Of a DNA stretch of 64,000 nt, positions 1 through 12,084 are shown one piece after another (within the stretch, counting starts at the first letter, position 1; each line of letters starts with the position of its first letter). Position numbers and translations under genes: made by a program. This stretch comes from Zygaena filipendulae (taxonomy: Eukaryota > Arthropoda > Insecta > Lepidoptera > Zygaenidae). Below the pieces are notes generated by a model. It saw nothing but the letters and a program-made list of their open reading frames with translations. It was not told the origin of the DNA and made no database searches. Where the stretch lies: contig OU015678.1 of assembly GCA_907165275.2 (NCBI GenBank), positions 1,736,001 to 1,800,000 of the forward strand, in the 5' to 3' direction.

Positions 1-362
1 TTAGTCTGGTTTTATGGATAACAAAGTTTGACAGGGGTGGTTTTTTATGTTTACATATGTATTTTGTCAAACTTTGGTGTCCGAGGAAGATTTAGCAGTG
101 TACCTACTCTTTCAAACCATCCAACGAGGCTTTTAAAAAAGAAACTTGATGCTGGCAAATGCGCTATGTGCGAAAGTCAATATTAAAAAGTAAAATTTAA
201 AAAAAAACCGGGAACTCACCTCCAAAGTGTATTTAATTTTAAAATTATTGTACACTTTAATTAAAAAAAATCCTTAGCAACAACACTGAGTTAAAAAACA
301 ACACAAAATAAAAATACACTCAAGTATCTATACACAACAACGAAAAATATTGGCGCGTAAAA

Positions 363-587
363 TTACTTGACTTGTTTTTTTTTTTCACACAGCTCGGCCA
401 AGCGAGGAGCAAACGCGGATAATGCCGCGTCTACTACAACTGAATGGGCATAACGCTCGCCTTGCGTTTTATTCCAACTGCAATAAAACTCTGTATCATT
501 GAACCTAAGTACATCTAGCCAGTAGCCAGCCAGCAGTAACTGCAGTTCAATTCTGTTAACCCGATCTAGAAAGTCACGCGGTGAACT
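363..587 (-). CDS. Possible terminal exon of an unrecognised gene
   Basis: A 74-codon reading frame ends at a stop on the minus strand. It is preceded by a good acceptor (pyrimidine-rich TTTCATCTCACTCAG just above position 587), so it looks like a last exon rather than a chance ORF. The peptide begins SSPRDFLDRVNRIELQLLLA, contains YWLDVLRFND and ends in a lysine-rich CEKKKQVK tail. ATTAAA-type poly(A) motifs lie below it on the same strand (near 235 and 255). I do not recognise the family, and no upstream partner exon was identified before 14.5 kb. It could be an orphan exon, a processed remnant or a chance frame. Confidence 0.35.
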   Translation of the reverse strand, partial: SSPRDFLDRVNRIELQLLLAGYWLDVLRFNDTEFYCSWNKTQGERYAHSVVVDAALSAFAPRLAELCEKKKQVK

Positions 588-1664
588 CTGAGTGAGATGA
601 AACAAATGAACCTGTATGAAATTCAAACTAGTAAATCTGTTCGTATTTTAGATGACGTATTCTTATGTGTATTTCATATTCTGGTAATAGGATAATTTCA
701 AATTGGTACGTTGGTCGTATTGGATACATAATGTGGTATAATACCTTATCAATTCACCAAATACCTGAAACGATTTACAAAATATTTTTTTACAAAAAAC
801 TACCACCTACTTGTTTTTAGGCTTAAATTTTTTCTCAAAAATAAAAATTCTAGAATTTTAATTTTTACATGAATATTATTATAATTATCTTAACATTTAC
901 AATCGAGTAGATGAGAAGTGTTATGAAACGGATTACCTATGTGGTCTTACGGTTTTCGCAATGACCTTCAAATAAACTAAATTAAAATAAGTTAAACGTA
1001 CCCTTTTGCTAGGAGGAGTTGTGTTAGTCAGTTGCCTGGGTCAATAGCATAAGCATGCGTAATGTCCAACCCTTTTATTGTTATTAATAATATTTTGAAA
1101 AGAGATTGTTTAATGTTTTTCTATCTATTATCATAATTACTCTAAAAACATGATAAATAATAATCAATATCAAATCGAGTGAAGTGAAGTGAAATTTTCC
1201 AACACTCAGAATAACACGCTCGATCGCTGGTAAAGTCTTATTATAATCTTGACCTTCCCTTCGCTTTAATCTGTTGTACTTTATTCACAATAATTTTGTT
1301 TTAGATCGATAGAGTTCAGATTATTTCGGCGTGCAGTTCATCTAAACAAATTCCTGATAGTATTTTAAAAATAAATTTTGTTTTGGTCTGTCTGTTTTCA
1401 GTGGTTAAACTCAAAAACTACTAAACCGATTTTAAAAATTGTGTCACTGATGGAAATGTACAGTTGGAGGCTACAGTGCGATATCACAGTAATTTAAGTG
1501 TTGGTATAGAATCCCTGATATGAATAGATCCTATGGAAATTTCGAAATTATCGCGAGTGAAACCGCAGTGAACCGGCTAGTTATAAATATTTATAGAATT
1601 TCAATTAAACAGTATGCAGATAACTAATAAATAAATATTATTTGGCTTAATATACTTGATGTAG

Positions 1665-1897
1665 ATACTAGCTGTCCCCCGCGATTTCATCCGCGGTAAT
1701 TTCGGAGTTCCCGCGGAGGTTGCGGGAAAAAGTACTCTATGTCCTTCAGTTCCCGAGGGAATTCCGGGATAAAAACTATCCTATCTTTTAAGTTGGACCA
1801 TATTATAAATGGGTGCAAAATTTTATCAAAATCCGTTCAGTAGTTTCGGAGTCCATCGCGGACAAACAACGTGACACGTGATTTATATATATTAGAT
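1665..1897 (+). repeat. Family A interspersed repeat
   Basis: Starts AGCTGTCCCCCGCG, contains TTTCGGAGTTCCCGCGG and an AGTACTCTATGTCC-like block, and ends in ATCCGTTCAGTAG...CGTGACACGTGATTTATAT. This is the first of many copies in the window. The family is common in lepidopteran genomes; I cannot decide from sequence alone whether it is SINE-, RTE- or Helitron-derived. Confidence 0.6.
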
Positions 1898-1934
1898 TAA
1901 GAAAGATAAGATTATAAAGAGGAAAGATTGGATT

Positions 1935-2100
1935 TTTTGTTTGATTGTTTGTTGCGATTTAACTTTAAAACTACTGGACCGATTTCAAAAATTCTTTTAC
2001 CATTACAATGCTACATTATCCCTGAATAACATAGGCTATATTGTAATTCCCACGGGAACTCCGATATTACCGCGGGTGAAACTGTGCGGAACAGCTATTC
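1935..2100 (-). repeat. Family A repeat, reverse copy
   Basis: Reads GACCGATTTCAAAAATTC ... CACGGGAACTCCG ... CCGCGGGTGAAACTG, the reverse arrangement of the family A core. The internal 116-codon frame at 1941-2291 is not a gene. Confidence 0.5.
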
Positions 2101-2326
2101 TTAAAAGAAATCATCCACGTAAAGTTTTGGGATGGAGCTCATATTACATTACGGCGCAATCTCCTTTTGCATACTACACGTTGTCATATAATTATAACTC
2201 ACATTCTCATTTTATACAATACGTATTAGAACTGGTATTTCTGTCTGAATTTTATTTTAATATTATTTTGAACAATATCCACCACAGATAAAATATAAAT
2301 CATCATCAATCAACATTATAATATCA

Positions 2327-2632
2327 TCCAAAAGACGTCCACAGCTGGACACAGGCCTCCCCCAAGGATCGCCACGGCATCGCAACGACAGCTCCGGCGC
2401 TTCCTGCATCCCAGGCCACGGCGTCCCGCGACCTTCACCGAGTCGTAGATATTTAATATCTACTAGGTATACTCCGAGTCATCGGTCGATCTTGTAGCGG
2501 GCCTACCCTCGCCGCGTCTTCTAGTTCGCAGCCGCACTCGGGAATTCTCCTGCTCCATCGGTGTACCCCGCCCGCTGCCACTTGAGGTTTGCTATTGTTC
2601 GGGCTATGTCGGTAACCTTGGTTTGCCTGTGA
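2327..2632 (-). mobile_element. RTE-clade LINE fragment, end of reverse transcriptase ORF
   Basis: On the minus strand this encodes TKVTDIARTIANLKWQRAGY, matching the RVTDIAQR..LKWQWAGH region near the end of RTE reverse transcriptases that is very common in Lepidoptera. Stops and frameshifts follow, so it is a dead fragment. The end nearest 2330 carries the usual GACGTCCACAGCTGGACA tail. A second piece of the same region lies at 8855-8930. Confidence 0.65.
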
Positions 2633-2945
2633 AAATATAATACTATACTAGTATGGGCTAGTTGACTAAATATTTTTTTTTAATCCTTTTTTTTTTTAAT
2701 CCGATTTATAGATTAATAAAAAATATTGTAATTAGTTTATGGTTTAAAAGAATTGGCATGAATTCGCCAATTCTTAGATGCGGCCACGACATATTTATCT
2801 ACTGACGATTGAGTTCTGTATTTGAAATAATATACCTCCTCCTTTTGACAAGTTAAGACAACACTTTAGAAGTGACCGGAAGTGTCGCAAGTGTGTTGTC
2901 AATTGTATCAAGTTATCTACTGTTTTTAAACGAGCAATTCTTGTA

Positions 2946-3778
2946 TATATATCTACACACCGGCAGAATTAGCGGAACATAAAAAGGCAGAGTATAGAAA
3001 TAATTACGTATATTTATTAAAACAAATTATTATCAGGCATGAAGTAATAAACTAATATACATCTTTTAACATCGACTTTAAGAAGTTTTTAGTTAAATTT
3101 TATTAAAAGTAATCAAAATAAAAAATAAAAATCTCTAGTTTGTGAGAACACAGACAATGTTGCAAATAAAAGTTGAATCACGAAGGGGAAACATGCACGT
3201 TATAGCTACCTTATCCGCACATGTAATCTGTTCAACTCAATAAGTGACGACGCTAATATCGATCTGTTCAACACTAACATTGCAGGATTAAGACGCATAC
3301 TGTCGACTGAGCTTCTAAAATCATATAACCAAAATTAAAAAAAAAAATCATATTTGTAACTACTTTTGTCCAAAACTCTTTATTCATTTTACACTTTTTA
3401 TCTATTTGTGAATTCCGCGAATGGCTGTTGTCTGCTATTTTATATATTATTTTTGTTACATTAGCCGTAAGGTTTTCCTCCAAAATAAAATAAAATAAAA
3501 ATAAATTATTAATCGTTCATTTATTTAGTGTTAAAATCACAGTAATCTTTAATTTGCAACATTATTTGTGTGCCCACAAATTAGAGAAAAAGTGTTTTTT
3601 TTTTATTATTATTTTAAATAAAATTTAATAATTTAATTACAAACTTTTAAAGTGTCAAAAGATGTATATTAATTTATTACTTCACGTCTAATTATTATTT
3701 GTTTTAATATATATACGTAATTATTTCTATACTCTGCCTTTTTATGTTCCGCTAATTCTGCCGGTGTGTATATATCTC
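2946..3778. mobile_element. Foldback element with long terminal inverted repeats
   Basis: The left arm (about 2946-3185) and right arm (about 3530-3778) are inverted copies of each other over some 240 bp. Both carry CACACCGGCAGAATTAGCGG, a GGCAGAGTATAGAAATAAT block and an AGTAATAAA(C/T)TAATATAC block. About 345 bp of non-repeated sequence lie between the arms. No transposase ORF is present; the 69-codon minus-strand frame at 3274-3483 has no recognisable similarity. Confidence 0.7.
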
Positions 3779-3785
3779 TATAGAT

Positions 3786-4092
3786 TTAAGTTCCACTTAC
3801 AAGTAAGTCTAGACAGAGAGAATCACCCCACCACACTCACTTTTTCTGGTTGGTCATGTAAACTCATCACAAAAACACACGACCTTTGCCAGGTAAAACC
3901 ATGAAGGTTTAAAAAAACGTTAATCCTTAAATTAATTAGTGACATAAACAATAGATTCGGACACAAATTAATTTGGTTATTAAAAAAAAACACCGCGTTC
4001 GAAGCGTAACGCCAAGGGTGTTCGTACTTCGTTTAACGGTCGAATTACTATCAGGCATGCACTGGTTGATTGGGGTGCTGTGGGGGCATGCA
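3786..4092. other. Spacer with no recognised feature
   Basis: Unique-looking AT-rich DNA between the foldback element and the first (GAAA)n-associated repeat. The overlapping 70-codon frames on both strands have no family resemblance or splice context. Confidence 0.4.
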
Positions 4093-4094
4093 TT

Positions 4095-4250
4095 AATTAG
4101 AAAGAAAGAAAGAAAGAAAAGGCATTTATTTGGGCACAGAGGCAACACAATTACAAAATTATTGTATACAAAGATGATTTAACAAAAAAATATATATACA
4201 TATATGACAATATTATAAGAACAAATTACAGCTAGCGGGGTTTGCGTGGT
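4095..4250 (-). repeat. (GAAA)n microsatellite plus S2 SINE-like 3' end
   Basis: Begins with five GAAA units and continues AAGGCATTTATTTGGGCACA, the reverse of a retroelement 3' end with an AATAAATG motif and a TTTC tail. A related copy follows at 4741. Confidence 0.5.
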
Positions 4251-4740
4251 GCGTCCCCATGACCAAAACGGTTACTGCCTCAGCTAACTAATAGTTACGA
4301 ATTACGATTCTTTTCTTAATGCTTTATCTTATGCGATTGTATGCCACAAACACGTATTAGTGCAAAATATGTGTAAACGTCTAATTGAGTAGCAGACCAC
4401 TCCACGTGGTGGCATTTAAACAATAATATGTGTAAATAGTGTTAAAGTTTAGGCCGTAGTTTGTAAAGGTGATGTCAGCCTGGTAAACCGTAGTATATAG
4501 TTATCGTTGCTTACACTAGTTAAGTCTTGGTGAAAGTTATTTTATCTTATGTAAATAAAGAACCTTATAAAACAAACACTGCCTCAGCATGCTGCTATGA
4601 GTGCGGGCGCCGGGCACTCCTAGCGCTGATTTTCAATCAGGACCGGAGATTCACAAATATAAGATTATACATAATATGTCACAGTCTACACGCACACATT
4701 CCACTGTTTTTTTTTGTTACTTACATAATAAACGTACATA

Positions 4741-5140
4741 ATAAGAAAGAAGAAAAAGAAGAAAATACATTTATTTCAGCACAACACACAAGAGAAAGAA
4801 ACAAACATCAACAGTGCCTAATCTAAAGAGATATAGGTAGATAATATCTCTCGCATGCTCTGCCGAAAGGGTCACCAACTCAGCATTAGCTAGGTGCTGC
4901 GGGTGGTACACCTAGCGCTGGTTTTCAGTTGGCAGCCCGCTGTCGCGCACGGACGGGGGCAACAAAAGACGACGCATAGAAAAAAATGATACTATACATA
5001 TAAATACAAGTACACAAACTAAACATAAAAATATAAAAGATAAATAATATAAAAAAATACAAGTAAATAATTCTTACTGAAATAAACATTACATACAAAG
5101 TACTTAAACAATATAAATACTGTAAGATCTCTAATACACT
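4741..5140 (-). mobile_element. S2 SINE/LINE-derived element, reverse copy
   Basis: Minus strand ends GTGCTGAAATAAATGTATTTTC followed by a TTCTTT tail. Internal landmarks are GCATGCGAGAGATATTATC, GGTGACCCTTTCGGCAGAGC and GCCAACTGAAAACCAGCGC. The plus-strand copy at 21600-22047 matches it over about 400 bp. Confidence 0.65.
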
Positions 5141-5689
5141 ACTAATAATACCGGGTTCGATTTCCGGTGGGGGTGGACTTTGTGTGATGAACACAGGGTT
5201 CCATTTTCCAGTCTGGGTGTGTATATATATATCTATAGTATAATATATATGTAATAATATGTGTAGTATATACCACGTTTGCTTGGTTTCCACGACACAA
5301 GCTTATAGCTTAGTGTGGGATCAAGTAGATCTGTGTGTTGTGAAGTGGATTATTATTATTATTATTATTAATTATAATACAATACTTTTAATACAATGAA
5401 ACTAAATTAAGAAATAAATAGAATAATAAAATAGTATTTTCCAATATTACCACAGAACTAAATATAAATAATAGTACAAAAATATAATAAATAAAAAAAA
5501 AGACTGTTAACTGTCTGCTGACTGTTGACTGCTGCTGACTGTTAATAACTATTCTTATTGTGGTGGTACTGGCGATTTGCCAGTTTTTTACTGGCATCCT
5601 GAAGTCCTAAATATATTATCGGCAATATATCCAAAACTGTAAGTTTTGAAAACAGGGATCAAGTAAAAGAGTAAACCAAGTAGCCTATA

Positions 5690-5960
5690 ATGGCCTTGAC
5701 TGAAAACCAGCGTCGTGAGTGTCCCCACACTCACGACATAATGCTGAGTCAAGGACCATTTCGAGCGTGGAGACACACCACACAAGTGACAAAATATGTT
5801 ATTGTTTCTTGTTTAGTTTTATTTCGTTTTTGTTTATTTTGTTTTTCTTTATTTCGTATTATTTATTTTGTTATACCTTAATTATTTTCATTTGTGTTGT
5901 CCTGTATGTGTTCATTTGTGTTGAGTTTCTCCTTCGTTTCTTTTCTTTTCTTTTCTAAGA
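5690..5960 (+). repeat. S2-related fragment
   Basis: Contains GACTGAAAACCAGCG, a paired GTGAGTGTCCCCACACTCAC and TAATGCTGAGT, the same order of blocks as the S2 element, followed by T-rich sequence ending in TTTTC repeats. Confidence 0.45.
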
Positions 5961-6169
5961 CATTTCGTGGTATTTAGAAAAGTTTTTGTGTATGACTTAA
6001 ATAAGTACATAGTTTAATATGTGAAAATCATCAGGCGCCACTAGTTCTCATTCGTTTCATCTGTACATATAAATAAAATTTAAGTGTCTGTTTGTAATTT
6101 AAAATTATTAGCTTTCACTAAATGCATAGGTACGAAAGTATAAACTATACGGTACTAACATCAAAATTT

Positions 6170-6355
6170 TTTTTTTTATTTTTCTCTGTCTCTCTGTCTG
6201 TTTGTTCCGGGTAATCTCTGGAACGGCTGGACCGATTCTAACGGGACTTTCACTAGCAGATAGCTAATGTTATAAAGAGTAACTTAGGCTACTTTTTATC
6301 CCGGGATTCCCGCGGTAACTTTGAAATTAACGCGGGTGAAACTGCGGCACAGGTA
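6170..6355 (-). repeat. Family A repeat, reverse copy
   Basis: TCTGTCTGTTTGTTCCGGG, GGACCGATTCTAACGGGAC and a terminal CGCGGGTGAAACTGCGG mark a reverse family A copy. Confidence 0.55.
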
Positions 6356-6627
6356 ATGGCATATAAAATTAAACTCAGTGGATCTCTAGCCAAGGGCCCT
6401 CAAATTAATCTGTGTACGTGAGATAATTAACTTAAAAAAAAGTTCGCTTGACTGTAGGAATGCCATGATAGGCTATTTTATACGCTGGCGCAGTATTTTT
6501 TATCAGCCACGCACGTGTCAACGAGCCACACAATAGTTGATAGATAAATCGTTCTATTGTATTGTATAGCTTACCTTTATAATATATGAATACAGGTGGA
6601 TAAAAGGTCGTATTTTAAATCCTTAGG

Positions 6628-6850
6628 TATAAATGCGAAAGTGAGTTCGTCTGTTTATTTGTTACGCTTTCACGCCTTAACGGCTCAACCGATCATCATG
6701 AAATTTTGAAATTTTGCATACACGTTGTCAATGGTACAGAAAAGGACATAGGGACATAGTTATCAGGGGTACCTGCAGAAAACGATGTGGGGTACTTTTA
6801 TCCCGGAATTCCGGCGGGATTTCCGAAATTAACGCGGGCAAACCGACAAA
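6628..6850 (-). repeat. Family A repeat, reverse copy
   Basis: Starts AAATGCGAAAGTGAGTTCG, then GCTTTCACGCCTTAACGGCT and ATCCCGGAATTCCGGCGGGA. This is a nearly complete reverse copy. Confidence 0.6.
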
Positions 6851-7399
6851 ACCAGGACAAGTTACAATACGGAATATATACGGGCTGGTATGGCGACTCT
6901 ATATTATAATGTACTTACGTATATTTTACCTAATAAATAATATAATATCACCCTAGTAATATATAATACGTTACACGGCGCATTATCTAGGGCAAGGTCG
7001 TCAGTGGTCGACAGCCTAGCGTTTGACAAAGCAATTCAACAGCACAGTGTCTACCAGCAGATATTACAGATGTTTTTTTATTTCAATTGATCGTCATTTC
7101 ATCAAGTTTATTTCATTTCATTTCAAATGATTAGATTATTCAAATTTTTGACGTCCTTTTTGATTTTATATGTTTCGGTGTAATCATGGACTGTAATATA
7201 TTTATGTAATGTAATATATTATTATACCCGTAATATTTTTCAACCGCATAAGTTTTGAAACTCCCACAGCAACGCCTAAAATAAAAAAAAACATTATGTC
7301 CTTACAGTTGGCAAAAAACAAGAAAAAAATCAAATCGGTCGAACTATTTTCGAGTTTTTGTAAAACTAACGCGTGGAAATTGTTTTTTTATTCTGTAAG

Positions 7400-7490
7400 A
7401 AGCTGTTCCCACTGTTTTACCTGCGTTGATTTCGGAGATCATGCGGGAATTCCGAGATAAAAGTCCTTTTCTATAGGTACCCCTGATATT
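7400..7490 (+). repeat. Family A fragment
   Basis: GAGATCATGCGGGAATTCCG and a CTATAGGTACCCCTGA block identify a short family A piece. Confidence 0.4.
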
Positions 7491-7594
7491 ATATTAAATA
7501 TTTTTTTTAGGTCGCCACAATGTAAATAAAAAATACTGGCTGAATAGCTAGCCGGCCAAAGAAAAAGAAATAGGTGGGAAAGTGTCAAGCGACT

Positions 7595-7800
7595 ATCCGA
7601 TCTTCACTCATTTTTTCTTTAGCTAATTCCTATTTTTATTTTGACTTTCCTTGCATTCGTAATGAAAAGCACAGTGTTACCCTCGGGAGAAAGTAACTTA
7701 TTTAGTGCCTCGAACTATTGGCGCCCTCGCTACGCTCGGGCGCCAAACCCCGTCTCGGCACTAAATGAGTTACTTTCACCCCTTGGATAACAATGTACTA
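7595..7800. repeat. Dispersed palindromic repeat, copy 1
   Basis: About 190 bp nearly identical to 16205-16400. The centre is a hairpin TTGGCGCCC/GGGCGCCAA around TCGCTACGCTC. Outside it, GAAAGTAACT...TAGTGCC pairs with GGCACTAAATGAGTTACTTTC, giving about 100 bp of inverted symmetry. Class unknown. Confidence 0.55.
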
Positions 7801-8401
7801 TTTCCGACAACCAATTTACATAAAACCTTCACAAATTATATAACTAAACCTTCCTCATGAATAGCTCTATCTATTGGTGAAAACCGCACATAAATCCGCT
7901 GAGTACTAGTTTTTGAGTTTATCGCAAACAGACAAACAGACAGACACGGCGGTGGACTTTGTTGTATAATAAACAATTAGCTGTCTCAAACTGTTTCACC
8001 CGCTGTAATTTCAGAAATTCCAGTATAAACTATAAAATCTAAACCTTCCTCATGAATCTCTATCTATTGGTGAAAACCACATGAAAATCCGTTCAGTAGT
8101 TTTTGAGTTTATCGTGAACAGACAGCGGAAGCGACTTCATAAGTAAAGAAGATTATGTAATAAGTAGGTAATGATAAAACTGAGAGCTAAATTGCTATAC
8201 TTTTCGAACGATTGAACTCGTAACGCATTTAAAATGAATATTTTATGTGTAGCAATAAATTAAATAGTTATAATACGCCATTAAAGTATTATGCACACAA
8301 GGACTTGTTGAGATATTGACAATCACTGCACGCGTGGGCGCAGTTTCAGCGGGAGCGGAAGCGGTAAATTTGCTAGAGTTAAAAACAAATCTTCTTATCT
8401 A

Positions 8402-8634
8402 ATATATATATAAATCACGTGTCACGTTGTTTGTCCGCGATGGACTCCGAAACTACTGAACGGATTTTGATAAAATTTTGCAACCGTTTATAATATGGTC
8501 CAACTTAAAGATAGGGTAGTTTTTATCCCGGAATTCCCTCGGGAACTGAAGGACATAGAGTACTTTTTTCCCGCAACCTCCACGGGAACTCCGAAATTAC
8601 CGCGGATGAAATCGCGGGGGACAGCTAGTCTTAA
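8402..8634 (-). repeat. Family A repeat, reverse copy
   Basis: TTTATATATATTAGATAAG-type end, ATGGACTCCGAAACTACTGA and CGGATGAAATCGCGGGGGAC. It pairs head-to-tail with a second copy that starts directly after it. Confidence 0.6.
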
Positions 8635-8635
8635 T

Positions 8636-8836
8636 ATATATAAATCATTTATCAATTGTTTGTCCGCGATGGGCTCCGAAACTACTGAACGGATTTTGAT
8701 AAAATTTTGTAACCATTTATAATATGGTCCAACTTAAAAGATAGAAGATATAGTTATATAGATATAGTTTTTATCCCGGAATTCCCGCGGGAACTCCGAA
8801 ATTACCGCGGATGAAATCGCGGGGGACAGCTAGTAT
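8636..8836 (-). repeat. Family A repeat, tandem reverse copy
   Basis: Same blocks as the preceding copy (GATGGGCTCCGAAACTACTG, CCCGCGGGAACTCCG), so the two form a tandem pair. Confidence 0.55.
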
Positions 8837-8854
8837 AATTATATAAAACTATAC

Positions 8855-8930
8855 TCCGAGTCATCGGTCGACCTTGTAGCGGGCCTACCCTCGCCGCGTC
8901 TCTTCCAGTTCGCGGTCACCACTCGTATAC
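8855..8930 (-). mobile_element. RTE LINE fragment
   Basis: CTCCGAGTCATCGGTCGACC and GCGGGCCTACCCTCGCCGCG match the RTE 3' coding fragment at 2460-2520. Confidence 0.5.
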
Positions 8931-9325
8931 ATCACATAAAATACTTTTTGCCCTATATCACAATCACTATCAGTCTTATCAAAACCTATAATAATATCTA
9001 GATCTCACTATACATCAGTGGCGAAGGTACCATAGAAGCCGATTCCCACCGGCTTCCCTTCAGACGCAACATCTCTCTCTACCGTAATTGAGAACGTTGT
9101 CAGGGATACAGGGAAGGACTTTTTATATCGGAATTCCCGCGGGAACTCCGAAATTATCGCAGGTGAAACCGCGGGGGACAGTTAATAGTTTAATAAGTTG
9201 AAATTAAAGTAGATTTCCGGCTTCCCCCTCTCAATCTTTCACCCTTCGCCACTGCTATACATATAACTTGTTCTGCCCGTGTGTTGTTTTGAAGTCTATC
9301 GTGGATAGGGTAAACGCTGAATATA

Positions 9326-9683
9326 CAACGTGTTAATGAATTAACTGAAAACTAGAAAGTAGTTTGCTCAGAATCGACTTCCGAATTGATCGCACCATGT
9401 TTCAATATAGGTTATATTTTACTAGCCCATGTCTAAATTATTTATAACACGATATTTGGCGCGTACGCCGCACCGCCCGTAGCAAAAAAATCGAATCGGT
9501 CATCGACACGCAGGCACGGGCGTAGCGCTTGAAATTTCGTAGATAGGTCAACTCCAAACTCAAACTAATGTTGAATAACTTTTAGACTATTAATTTTTTC
9601 GACATAGTTACTATTTTAGTCACATTGGTATTTATTTTTTAAATGGGGTGTATCAGGTTTTTGGTTAATTCATTAACACGTTG
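9326..9683. mobile_element. M2 inverted-repeat element, copy 1
   Basis: Ends are CAACGTGTTAATGAATTAAC and its inverse, flanked by TA on both sides, as in Tc1/mariner-type MITEs. The interior carries the family landmark GGCGCGTACGCCGC. No ORF. Confidence 0.65.
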
Positions 9684-10164
9684 TAGACCTACTTGATTAA
9701 AATTAAAACTAATCTGAAACATTTTCTCATTGTTGAGACATGTTATAGAATTCACAAATTTTTTTACCGTAAGATTTGACATTTCAGATAGATTATTTTT
9801 CTCTTTTATTAATATTTTACTATTTATAAATTTTATTTGTGATAAGAGTTTAATAACAATTACAAACTGACAAAATAGAAATTGTGTATTTTGCTCATAA
9901 GTGGCAACATTTCATCACGAGTCTGGCTTGCTTCCCATTCCTAGCTTATTCATATTGTCATACTTAAGTTCTATGAATTTTGTTTTAAAATTTTCTTTGT
10001 AATGTTTGTACGTCTAAATGACAGATCACAGTAGGATAGCATAGTTTGTTATAAGACCACACATATTAAAACCTGTAAGCATAAACTGCATTAATGCATT
10101 AATTAAAAAAAAGCTTTACCTAAATACCCAAAAAAATTCACTTCATAAAAAGTTTTATTATAAA

Positions 10165-10335
10165 CTAGCTGTGCCCCGCGGTTTCACCTGCGTGAGTTTC
10201 AAAATTCCCGCAGGAACTCCGCAACGTAGGTAGATACTGTTTAAACCTTCCCTGAACTTCCACAAATATGTCAAGATCAAAATTAGCCAAATCGGTCCAG
10301 ATATTTTCGAGTTTTAGCGAGACTAACGAACAGCA
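10165..10335 (+). repeat. Family A repeat
   Basis: AGCTGTGCCCCGCGGTTTCA followed by AATTCCCGCAGGAACTCCG and AAATCGGTCCAGATATTTTC. Confidence 0.5.
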
Positions 10336-10654
10336 ATTCATTTTTATATATAACCGATTCTATTCCCGATTTCTGGGGATACTTAAAATACTCGCAACAT
10401 TCGATCGCTGTTACTGGCGCCACACCCCAAAAACCGCAAAACCACGTCGTAAACCAACTATCCCAATTCCAATTTCTGTCACGAATACGATCATACAGAC
10501 CGGCATGGATATTAAAATCTATATCGTAATCTTTATATAGGTATAAATAAAATTTAAATGTCTGTTTGTAATGTAAAAATAGCAGTTTTTTAATAAATGC
10601 ATGTCAAATTGAGTATATATCTAGGTACACACCAAAAAACAAATTCTAAAATTT

Positions 10655-11040
10655 TACTGTCAGTCTATCTGAGTGTGTGTTCGTTCCAACTTATCTCCGA
10701 AACTGTTAGACCGATTTTGACGGGATTTCACTGGCTGGCTGATGTTGTACCCTGAGAGAAAAATAGGGGCATGTTCGGTTAAGTTGGCGCGTATTTCTGC
10801 TACCGGTGTTCGGTCGGGCACCATATTTGGTCAGTATACTCTCCCGTAGCTTGCACATTATTGACACCGCGCAGGGTTACTGTGCCTGCTTGTGTGTCGC
10901 CAACACATCCTTCGGGCAAAGAAGCGAAACCTCTTCGGTCTGATTGATTTCTCTCCGTGTAAGGAAAAACCTAGAGTACAGAATCAGAGTTCCCGCGGGA
11001 ATTCCGGAAAAACGCGGGTGTAATGGCAGAGCACAGCTGG
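10655..11040 (-). repeat. Family A repeat interrupted by unrelated sequence
   Basis: The first half (TCTCCGAAACTGTTAGACCG) and second half (GTTCCCGCGGGAATTCCGG) belong to family A. About 190 bp between them (10770-10960) do not. Confidence 0.4.
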
Positions 11041-11281
11041 TTTTCAAGTTTTAGCTGTTGGATTTTTTTATAGTGTTTCTTTTCATCAAAATAAACCATT
11101 GTTTAAAATAACGATTGCAATCGATCCATCAGCTGGTTGTGAACAGACTATTTTTAGCTTCACTTTAAATAAACTAAAAATAACCTTGCGTAAACCAAAT
11201 TGTCCGAACCCAGCATATTAATGTGGGAAACAGTTTGCAGTTGACCTCCCGCAGTTGTTCTGCCGCCGCCTGTATTTATAA

Positions 11282-11480
11282 CTAGCTGTGCCCCGCGGTT
11301 CCGCGCGCGTAAGTTTCGGAATTCCGGCAGCAACTATTGTTTTCTAAAAAGAAAGTAGACTAAGTTACTCGAACCTGTAACATCAGCTACCTGCTGGTGA
11401 AAGTCCCGTTAAAATCGGTCCAGCCGTCTCAGAGATTAACCGGAACAAACAGACAGTGAGAAAAATTAAGAAAAAAAATA
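11282..11480 (+). repeat. Family A repeat
   Basis: CTAGCTGTGCCCCGCGGTTC start, GTGAAAGTCCCGTTAAAATC middle, and AACCGGAACAAACAGACAG end. Confidence 0.5.
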
Positions 11481-11927
11481 TTTATGTGAGGACCGTACAT
11501 ACTAAATACCTATATATTTTCATAATATGCATTTAGTGAAAAGATGTTAATTTAGAATTACAAACAGACACTTCAATTTTATTTAGGTATATACAGTATA
11601 GATAATAATTGCTATGAACAATATCCTAACTATAAATAATATCGTCGCTGCGCGTGCAAATCCGCGTAAGAGCAACTTGTAAAGACCGCTTTTTGACAGG
11701 GGGAAGAAAAAACTTAATATCTCGGCGATTTCAATTCTTATTACCGACTGAACTTAACAGATTGTGCTTTACAACTTTTTTTTATTGGAAAATAACTTAA
11801 ATTTACCCGATTTTTTCTTAGATTTTGTACAAGGTCACTTATTAGAACTTTGCGCGTTTTACTCTTACGCGGTATTTACAAATTGCTCTTACGCGGATTC
11901 GCACGCGCAGCGACGATATAACATTAT

Positions 11928-12084
11928 AAATGCGAAAGTGAGTTTGTTTGTTACGCTTTCACGGCTCAACCGATTCTCATGAAATTTTGCAGGAGTACAG
12001 AAGAGGTCATAGGATACATTTATCCCGGAATTTTCGTGAGAACACCGAACTTAATGCGGGTGAAACCGCTGGAAATAGCCAGTT
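11928..12084 (-). repeat. Family A repeat, reverse copy
   Basis: AAATGCGAAAGTGAGTTTG start and a GCGGGTGAAACCGCTGG end, ending where the direct duplication begins. Confidence 0.5.

Noticed and set aside
1941..2291. 116-codon plus-strand ORF as a gene
   Set aside because: Its first half is a family A repeat and the rest is AT-rich, with no recognisable protein.
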